Of a DNA stretch of 64,000 bases, positions 56,487 through 64,000 are shown one piece after another (position 1 is the stretch's first letter; each line of letters starts with the position of its first letter). The position numbers and the translations under genes were made by a program. Source of the DNA: Coniella vitis (Eukaryota; Ascomycota; Sordariomycetes; Diaporthales; Schizoparmaceae). The DNA lies in the NCBI GenBank assembly GCA_011317545.1, contig WUJK01000011.1, positions 759,501 to 823,500 on the forward strand. Direction: 5' to 3'. The notes below the pieces were generated by a model. That model did not search any database. It was not told the origin of the DNA and was given only the letters and a program-made list of their open reading frames with translations.

Positions 56487-56745
56487 GGTGGTTGTGTTCC
56501 ATTATCACCCGCTATGGGATTAGACTAGAGGAAGGCACGGTCGTGGCATAACCGAAGGCGTGACATCCCAGTTATTCTTTGCGCTTGCCAGAGCTTGAGA
56601 TACTGGTCGATATAATATTCATACTCTTCTTCCTAACAACTTTCAAAGCGATCACACCTTCATAACATACATAGTCACTTACATTCTTTTCATGCTCCCA
56701 CCTCTGAAAACTCCTCTTCATAATTCCGAGACAGGCACAAAAAAG
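56487..56745. other. Short intergenic space
   Basis: About 260 bases between the dehydrogenase and the next small gene. One near-match TACATAGTC lies at about 56669. Nothing else is seen. Confidence 0.5.
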
Positions 56746-57399
56746 ATGAAGAGCCAACGGAGCCTCGCTCGTCTGCCCCCTTGTCGTTGGCAGCCTCTGA
56801 AGCCCGAGGACATTGTGTCCGACAATGGTGAGTTCTTCTTACGTATTACTCGTCAAGTCCATATTTAGCCAGAAACAGTCTTCTTGTCATTGCCATGATT
56901 TGGTCCAGTGACATGAAACTAAACACAGCACACATCTATGCCAGAAGCCGCTCGCATTCAGCCGATACTCCGGGAAAAGCACAGCCAGTCAGCCCGTCGA
57001 CACACCAAGATAGCACACAGACGCCTCCAGCGCGTTCTCGTACGCAAGCAAGCCCATGCTGCTTACTTGGAATTCAACGACAGCAGAAGCAACAGCAATA
57101 CGAGTAGTGATGGCCTTTCAGACACCGACATACATATCGCTCAGTCATCTGCTTCCATGTCAGGTGAAACCAACCGCCATAAAAACAGCGAAAATATGGC
57201 TGCGGGTTTTCTGCTCCCCGCGGCCGAGATTCTCCGCGCAACTGCCAGTAATCAGGATACGATCAACAGAGATGAGCAAGTCATACCAGTCGAAGCCCGA
57301 ACCATTGAGCATCGCCCGAAGCAGAAAGAAGAGAGATTGCCGCTTTCAAAATCTGGCTTGAGCGTTTCTCGGATGGAGGTTGCTTTGAAAACACCGTAG
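56746..57399 (+). CDS. Small basic two-exon protein, unknown
   Basis: Exon 1 is 56746-56827 and exon 2 is 56945-57399, giving 178 residues. Exon 1 encodes MKSQRSLARLPPCRWQPLKP and a few more residues to SDN. The donor is gtgagt, and the acceptor at 56944 (tatgccag) lies 24 bases after a CTAAAC branch-like site. Exon 2 continues with a basic amphipathic helix (RRHTKIAHRRLQRVLVRKQ), then Ser/Asn/Asp-rich and finally Lys/Glu-rich hydrophilic sequence. No signal peptide, membrane segment or domain is evident. An earlier AG at 56928 would switch to another frame ending at 57107 and yield only 89 residues. The model is supported by splice sites and frame only, so it is moderate. Confidence 0.45.
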
Positions 57400-57936
57400 A
57401 CTCGTTGAACAGTTTGAGGAAGCGTCCACATTATTGTCCTAACTTGTGTTTGCTAAAGATATGGAGATGGCTTTAGCAGGGTTCTCCCGCAGTGATCATT
57501 CTGAAGCGTGAAAGCAAGCGGCGTCAGATATTTTCAAACCCATGAGGTCTTTGGACATGTGCATAGCTTCAGCGAGACTGTTCTGGGCGGCATTGAAGCT
57601 GTTTGAAGCCAAGCGAAAGTCATGGCCCCAAAGGTGGTCCTATGTTAATTTGTTTAGAAAGGTTCGAGGCCTTCTAAAAACATAGCGTTCTTGGAATAAT
57701 ATCACAGCCTTACAAAGTGTTGCGACTATGTGGAATTACATTTGTGGCTGTCCTACCTCTTGTTGTTCTTTCGGCAGTTTCTTTGGCTATAGTTGTGTTT
57801 CCCCACAGGTTTCGCTGTTGGCCATTGTTCACAGTCCAGGGCCTTATCAAATGCTCTACCTTTCCACAAACCATGCCCAAGATGAATTGAAAGGCAATGT
57901 CAGGTTACAAGCACCAACAGAAACAACAAACCACCT
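57400..57936. other. Convergent intergenic region
   Basis: About 540 bases between two genes whose 3' ends face each other. AT-rich with no supported feature. Confidence 0.5.
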
Positions 57937-58943
57937 CTACAATCGACTCGGCATCCTTGCCCCACCATCCAACCTCAGTACCGTCCCGTTCAACATGACA
58001 TTCTCCACGCACGTCCGCACCAGTGCCGCAAACTCCTCTGCCGTTCCACCTCTCTTGGGGAACTCCATGCTCTTTTCGAGCCCTTTGCGCACTTTATCGC
58101 TGATCATGGCCGTCATGGGCGTCTCGAAGGTGCCCGGGGCAATCGTCACGGCCCGGATACCATAGCGCGAGAGGTCCCTTGCCAGCGGTAATGTCATGCT
58201 CGCCACGGCGCCCTTACTCGCCGCGTAGGCGACCTGGCCCATTTGGCCGTCAAAGGCAGCCGCGGAAGAGACGAGGACGATAACGCCGCGCTCGGGATCG
58301 TTGTGCGGTGGCGGAGAGGCGCTTTGGGGAGGGGCCTGGACGAGGAGCGGCAGGAATTGGCGGATGAGGTCGAGGGTGCCACGGAGGTTGATGGCGAGGA
58401 CGATGTCTATAGCGTCCATTGTGATGGAGGGTTCGACACTAGAGGGGTCCTCATCGGTGGTGGTGGTGCCAGCATTCTTGGGCTTGCTGTAGATGAGTGC
58501 AGGGTTGCCGATGCCTGCTGCGGGGATAATGCCGCCCAGGGGTGCGTGGGTGGTGGATGTGATCCAGTCGTGGGTGCCATGGACGGCTGCGGCGATGCTG
58601 GACGAGTCGGTCACGTCGACGGGGAAGAAACGGGTTTGGGAAGGGCCGATTTGAGAGACGAGGGATGCGCCCGCGTCTTCGTTGAGGTCCAGGATGGAGA
58701 TATAGGCGCCGTGGGAAGCAAGGTTGAGTGCTGTTGCGCGACCGAGTCCCGAGGCGCTGGGGGCAGTGGAAAATATATGGAGGTTAGTGAAGGTCAATTT
58801 CAAGATGTGGGTTGACAGGGTGAAGTGGTGATGACCACTGGCAGCGGTGATTTTGGATCGCTGTGAAGTTGACATGTGATTGGGAAGGGGGACGAGCAGA
58901 CTCACCCGCCTGAAATGACAAAGGTACGGCCTGCGATCTTCAT
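57937..58943 (-). CDS. Short-chain dehydrogenase, HSD17B10-like
   Basis: Two exons, 58943-58906 and 58756-57937, give 285 residues. The join restores the cofactor motif FVISGGASGLGRATA (TGxxxGxG type). Asp in ISILDLNED follows the second strand and indicates NAD preference. The catalytic Ser and YxxxK are in SSAAAFDGQMGQVAYAASKG. The substrate loop PGTFETPMTAMI and the sequence overall resemble fungal and animal 3-hydroxyacyl-CoA dehydrogenase type 2 (HSD10), an enzyme of branched-chain and fatty-acid beta-oxidation in mitochondria. Odd points are a hydrophilic insertion of about 25 residues (KNAGTTTTDEDPSSVEP) and another Pro-rich one (QAPPQSASPPPHNDP), not typical of the compact family core. 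No clear mitochondrial presequence is seen. Confidence 0.88.
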
Positions 58944-60305
58944 GCTTGGCGGATGTGATGTAAAACGCCGTCTATGTCTGCGGCTTAGTTGCACAGAGTG
59001 TCAGTTTTTGAAGCAATATTGAGTAGCAAAGGTCAGCGGGAGGAAGGAGGTCAGAGTGTGAGGTTGTGTGTATAGTATGGGCAGTAAAACAGCCGAGGTA
59101 CATGGTACAGCCCCAGTGTAAGTGGTTTCCGGATCAAGTACCTCTGCACATATTTTAAGCCTGCAAGTACTTCAGCTTCTGCCATCTACATAGCAAGCGA
59201 TACATAGCACACAAGTAACTGAGCTACCTATTTAGTTTGTACTATGTATAGCAAGTGTCCAAAGTACTATTTACATAGCAACGGTGCTTGCGATCGTCTG
59301 GAAAGCAAGTGGCCATCTTGACACAATATGCGCAGCTCGAGACATGCGGCCAAGGGCAACCCAACGCCACAAGAAAGCAATGTAGTCCATCTCCCAGCAC
59401 TTGATGATATTCGCAGAGGACCATGGGCCGCTGTAGCCGCGAATGCCTGCAGAAGTACCATGTACGTACCTCTGAGCCCGGTCCAGCTTCAAGACGTAGT
59501 GTGGTCCACCTAGGTAGTCAGTACTTGCACAGCTGTACTTTTTCTGCTCAGAGCCCCAGGCCGGCCAGCACCGGCCCCATCTGCTAGAACCAAAAACTGG
59601 GACCGCTAAACCAGCGCTATAGTGTGTATGTAGCGGCCTGGCCCAGTCGGGCATGACACTGGGTGGGAACCGTGAAACAGGCCCGCAAGCCAAGAGCAGA
59701 CCGCTGAAAAGAGTTGACGCTTGCTGATGCACCATATATGGATGGTCAACCGGTATCATGCTACGCTCTGATAACGCCCAACAAGCCAGACTCGCTGGTC
59801 ACATCATTTCTCGCGGGTGCCCACGCAAGACGCAAACCCACGCATGCATCCCGGTCGTGTGACTTTCGGCTCGCGTCATTATCAAACCTGAGATACTGAG
59901 TAGACCAGGCCAGGGGCCACCCGGTCGCCCACGTAGCATCCATCTACCCCTGTGGCGGCCAGTCCATCAGTCAAATCAATCAATCCATCAACCAAAGCAG
60001 AGCAATTCCAAAGTCAGCCACAAACGCTAGCCGTCTTCTTTGCCTTGTTGCATCTTTTTGCTTCCTTTCTATTTACCCTACTCTCTTTGAACGCATCCCG
60101 CGACCCCCTGTGCTACCTACACCGGCATCCTCTGAACGCGCGTCTACGATAACACAAGCGAACTCGAACGAACCCGCATCCGCAGAAACGACGATAACGA
60201 CGACGACGACGACGACGACGACAGAATCTGTAACGATACCCAACAACACCAACAACATCAACACAATCATCATTTGTATCATCATACTACGACAATATCG
60301 CAGTC
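58944..60305. other. Divergent intergenic region with GTACC-type words and (CGA)n
   Basis: No supported gene. It holds the promoters of the SDR and Rab genes. Several AGGTAC/GTACCT words and one TACTATGTA (59240-59248) lie at 59090-59530. A (CGA)8 tract at 60198-60221 and AAC/ACA-rich DNA lie in the probable 5' UTR of the Rab gene. Confidence 0.55.
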
Positions 60306-61603
<1,298 letters not shown>

Positions 61604-62840
61604 AGAAGCTCTCATTTCCACACTTCCTTTCTGGTTTCAATGTCTCTGGAAGATTCGAACAGGGCGCACAAGACAAGAAGCTGGACTAGCAATCTCTGGA
61701 ACTATACAGTCATGATTTGCGGATGCAGCGACAATATAGTCGGACAAGAGGCGTTCTCGAAAAGATGAATTGGGCTTTTTTCTCCTTCTGCCCGAGGCAG
61801 TTTTCTGTCTATTCTGGAGCATAGTACAGCCGACTTTCTGCATTGAGGGAAGACGTAGGGTGTCCACAACCACGGAAGACACCCGTGTGGCGTTGTTTGC
61901 AGGGTGGCTGCTGCAGAGCGCACTCAACGGGAGCCAATACAGCTTTGCGTACAAGTACAAGCATATATTCTTTATGTGTGACATCCTACATAGTAACGTC
62001 GACGAAAATGGTACATCCAGCGACTGGACTTTGAGCTGGTGGTGCCGCAGCCTTCAATAAACTTTCTATATTCACCGACATATAGCGAGCTGGACCCAGA
62101 TTCCCAGTCGCGAGAAGGCGGCGCACAAGATGCAAAGAAGCATTTTCGGATGCGATTAATCCGACGATAACGTGACGTGACGGGTACTGTGTCTTCCAAG
62201 GCTGATCTTCGGGCGGCGGGCGACACGGGAGCGCAAACGGGGGCAGAGGGCCTTCGGAAATTTCTGGCCGGTGTCCCGGGCAGAGGGCTGATTGTACTAG
62301 TATTGTCACTTCCGCGACTTGTTCGTTCGAGCACGCTTTTGTACACTGCCAAAAGCACAGAACAGCCCAGGGAGACAAGGCCAACTGGTGAAGGAAGGCT
62401 TCGATATCAGATGGTGACGAAGTGATACAGTCAAGCTCGGTGAAATCAGGCGACAGGGTCCAAAAGCCATGCTGAAGAAGGGTTGGTTGAAGGGTTGGTT
62501 GAGTAAGCCAAAAGTAAAGCAAGTACTTCGCAGCGAGGTGGAAGGAACGTCAAGATAAAAGTGACCAGGGACCCGGTCTGGGACAACGTTGCAGCCATGC
62601 TATGGTTCCAAACGGGCAAGAAGGCAGCGCCGGCGACGATCAGATGTCGCCAAGTACTCCTTGGGTACCCCAACTCGACGACTCAAAATGGAAAGCCACT
62701 GCAGCATGCAATTTCCATTGCCATTGCCATTTTCGCCAAGCTCAAGCTCAAGCCCAAGGCCAGGTGCTCGCCCTCGCTCTCTCCGCAGTACGGTTACCGA
62801 GAAGGAATAAATACCTGCATCTTCTTCCCCTTGTGCCGCC
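61604..62840. other. Intergenic, no gene seen
   Basis: Contains the Rab 3' UTR and the promoter of the beta-mannosidase gene. One TACATAGTA lies at 61987-61995. A triplicate-like GGTTGGTTGA pair is seen at 62479-62500. Small overlapping frames lack support. Confidence 0.5.
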
Positions 62841-63011
62841 ATGGCGAGACAACAGCACCACCAGCACCACCATCACCAACCTGGGCTTGCTAGTGCTTCC
62901 ACTGGGCCACCAACAGCACCTGCCCCACCTACACCCCCTCTTGTCCACCACCACGGCCATCAACATCCCCTGCCTTGGCCTCCACGGCCGACACGCCCAC
63001 CGCACCCAGCC

Positions 63012-64000
63012 ATGGCCCCCAAGCTCGTTGTCCCCATCGCCGACAACTGGCACTTCAAGCAGGCTGACCAGGATGATGCCTCCTTCCTGCCTGTCGCCCA
63101 GTTCCCGACCAATGTCCACTTGGACCTGCTGCACCATGGCCTGATTCCAGATCCCTTTATTGGGAAGAACGAGAATGATGTACAGTGGATAGGCGAGAAG
63201 ACATGGATCTACCGCACAGCATTTACTGCTCCCAGCGTGGACAGCACCAGCAAGGCCGTTCTCGCCTTTGACGGCCTCGACACCTTGGCCACGGTGCTAC
63301 TCAACGGCAAACAGATCCTCGTGTCGCACAACATGTTCACACCAGAGCGCGTCGACGTCACTCCTACACTCAAAGAGGGCAACAACGAGCTGCTCATCAC
63401 CTTTGACAGTGCTTACCTGCGCGGCTGGAAGGAGGTCGAAAAGCACCCTGCCCACAAATGGGGATGCTGGAACGGCGACAGCTCGAGACTCGCTGTGCGA
63501 AAAGCCCAGTACGAATTTGGATGGGATTGGGGCCCAGTTCTGAACACTTGCGGTCCCTGGAGACCTGTCAACTTGGAAATCTACGAGTCCCGTCTGGCCG
63601 ACCTCTACTTTCAGACCAGCATCGACGAGGACCTCAAGTCGGCAACCGTTGTAGCCCACGCCTCTATCGAAGGTCCTGCCGAAAGGGTAAGCTTCAAGGT
63701 GTCTCTGGGCGACCGGACCGTGGCTACAGAGACCATTACTGGCACGGGCAAAATTCAAGCAACTTTTCACATCTCCAGCCCTTCGTTGTGGTACCCCATT
63801 CGCTACGGCGAGCAGCCTTTATATACGGTCACTGCTACCTTGCTCAACGACGGCAATGACGATGAAATTGACACTTTGACCAAAAAGATTGGTTTGCGCC
63901 GGGCCGAGCTCATACAACGGTCTCTAGATGGAGAGCCAGGCACGTCCTTCTTCTTCCAAGTCAACAATATTCCAATCTACTGTGGCGGGTCGGATTGGAT
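63012..64000 (+). CDS. Beta-mannosidase, GH2 (5' part)
   Basis: Open from the ATG at 63012 to the window end; the 3' part lies outside, so only about 329 of the usual 840 or so residues are seen. The enzyme removes terminal beta-linked mannose from manno-oligosaccharides. The N-terminal sugar-binding beta-sandwich begins VVPIADNWHFKQAD and contains LLHHGLIPDPFIGKNE, VQWIGEKTWIYRTAF and AVLAFDGLDTLATVLLNGK, hallmarks of GH2 mannosidases. KAQYEFGWDWGPVLNTCG and GPWRPVNLEIYE are equally diagnostic. It lacks a signal peptide and resembles the intracellular B-type fungal enzymes. An in-frame ATG at 62841 would add 57 residues rich in His and Pro; I prefer 63012 because it matches the family start. 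Confidence 0.93.
   Translation, partial: MAPKLVVPIADNWHFKQADQDDASFLPVAQFPTNVHLDLLHHGLIPDPFIGKNENDVQWIGEKTWIYRTAFTAPSVDSTSKAVLAFDGLDTLATVLLNGKQILVSHNMFTPERVDVTPTLKEGNNELLITFDSAYLRGWKEVEKHPAHKWGCWNGDSSRLAVRKAQYEFGWDWGPVLNTCGPWRPVNLEIYESRLADLYFQTSIDEDLKSATVVAHASIEGPAERVSFKVSLGDRTVATETITGTGKIQATFHISSPSLWYPIRYGEQPLYTVTATLLNDGNDDEIDTLTKKIGLRRAELIQRSLDGEPGTSFFFQVNNIPIYCGGSDW

Noticed and set aside
56895..57107. Alternative 70-codon frame as the main product of the small gene
   Set aside because: It needs the earlier acceptor and stops after about 60 residues downstream, whereas the later acceptor gives a frame open for 150 codons.
24495..58943. Possible biosynthetic cluster (monooxygenase, efflux pump, Zn2Cys6 regulator, dehydrogenases)
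   Set aside because: The genes are spread over 34 kb among housekeeping genes (eS21, SLX4, photolyase, tRNAs), and no polyketide, peptide, terpene or RiPP core gene is present.

Overview
The window is nuclear DNA of a filamentous ascomycete, most likely a Sordariomycete and probably Hypocreales. The evidence is short GT-AG introns of about 60-100 bases with CTNAC/CTAAT-like branch sites, moderate GC with GC-rich coding exons, separate dispersed genes on both strands, intron-bearing tRNA genes, and fungal families such as MCT-type and DHA2-type MFS transporters, a Zn2Cys6 regulator with a fungal-specific domain, xylitol dehydrogenase, SLX4 and class I photolyase. The genus is inference only.

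Layout. 0.3-6.3 kb: an MCT-like transporter (+) and, facing it, a seven-exon PH-domain protein with long Ala/Glu-rich tracts (-). 6.2-16.0 kb: about 10 kb with no supportable gene, rich in homopolymers, microsatellites and a recurring TACATAGTA word. 16.0-19.8 kb: a small two-exon gene (-) divergent from a four-exon, 732-residue orphan (+). 20.8-23.4 kb: a basic, probably mitochondrial protein (+) convergent with mitochondrial ribosome recycling factor (-). 24.5-28 kb: a five-exon flavin monooxygenase (+) and a secreted Ser/Gly-rich protein (-). 29.6-33 kb: three intron-containing tRNA genes (Val-TAC, Phe-GAA, Lys-CTT) around xylitol dehydrogenase (-). 35.8-37.9 kb: CPD photolyase (-). 39.2-43 kb: ribosomal protein eS21 (-) divergent from SLX4 (+). 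43.2-47.6 kb: a NUDIX hydrolase and a DHA2 efflux pump (both -). 51.2-58.9 kb: a Zn2Cys6 regulator, a D-2-hydroxyacid dehydrogenase and a small two-exon protein (all +), then an SDR (-). 60.3-64 kb: a Rab4-like GTPase and the 5' part of a GH2 beta-mannosidase (both +), the latter cut by the window end.

This is mainly a housekeeping/accessory mix with no evident biosynthetic cluster. Functional themes are transport (two MFS proteins), plant-sugar use (xylitol dehydrogenase, beta-mannosidase), DNA repair (photolyase, SLX4) and mitochondrial translation (RRF and perhaps its neighbour). Gene models were rebuilt by hand from reading-frame continuity, splice consensus and family conservation. They should be trusted more where a family is named than for the orphans. 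The most unusual whole-window signal is a non-palindromic 9-mer, TACATAGTA or its complement, which I find 23 times, always outside my gene models.
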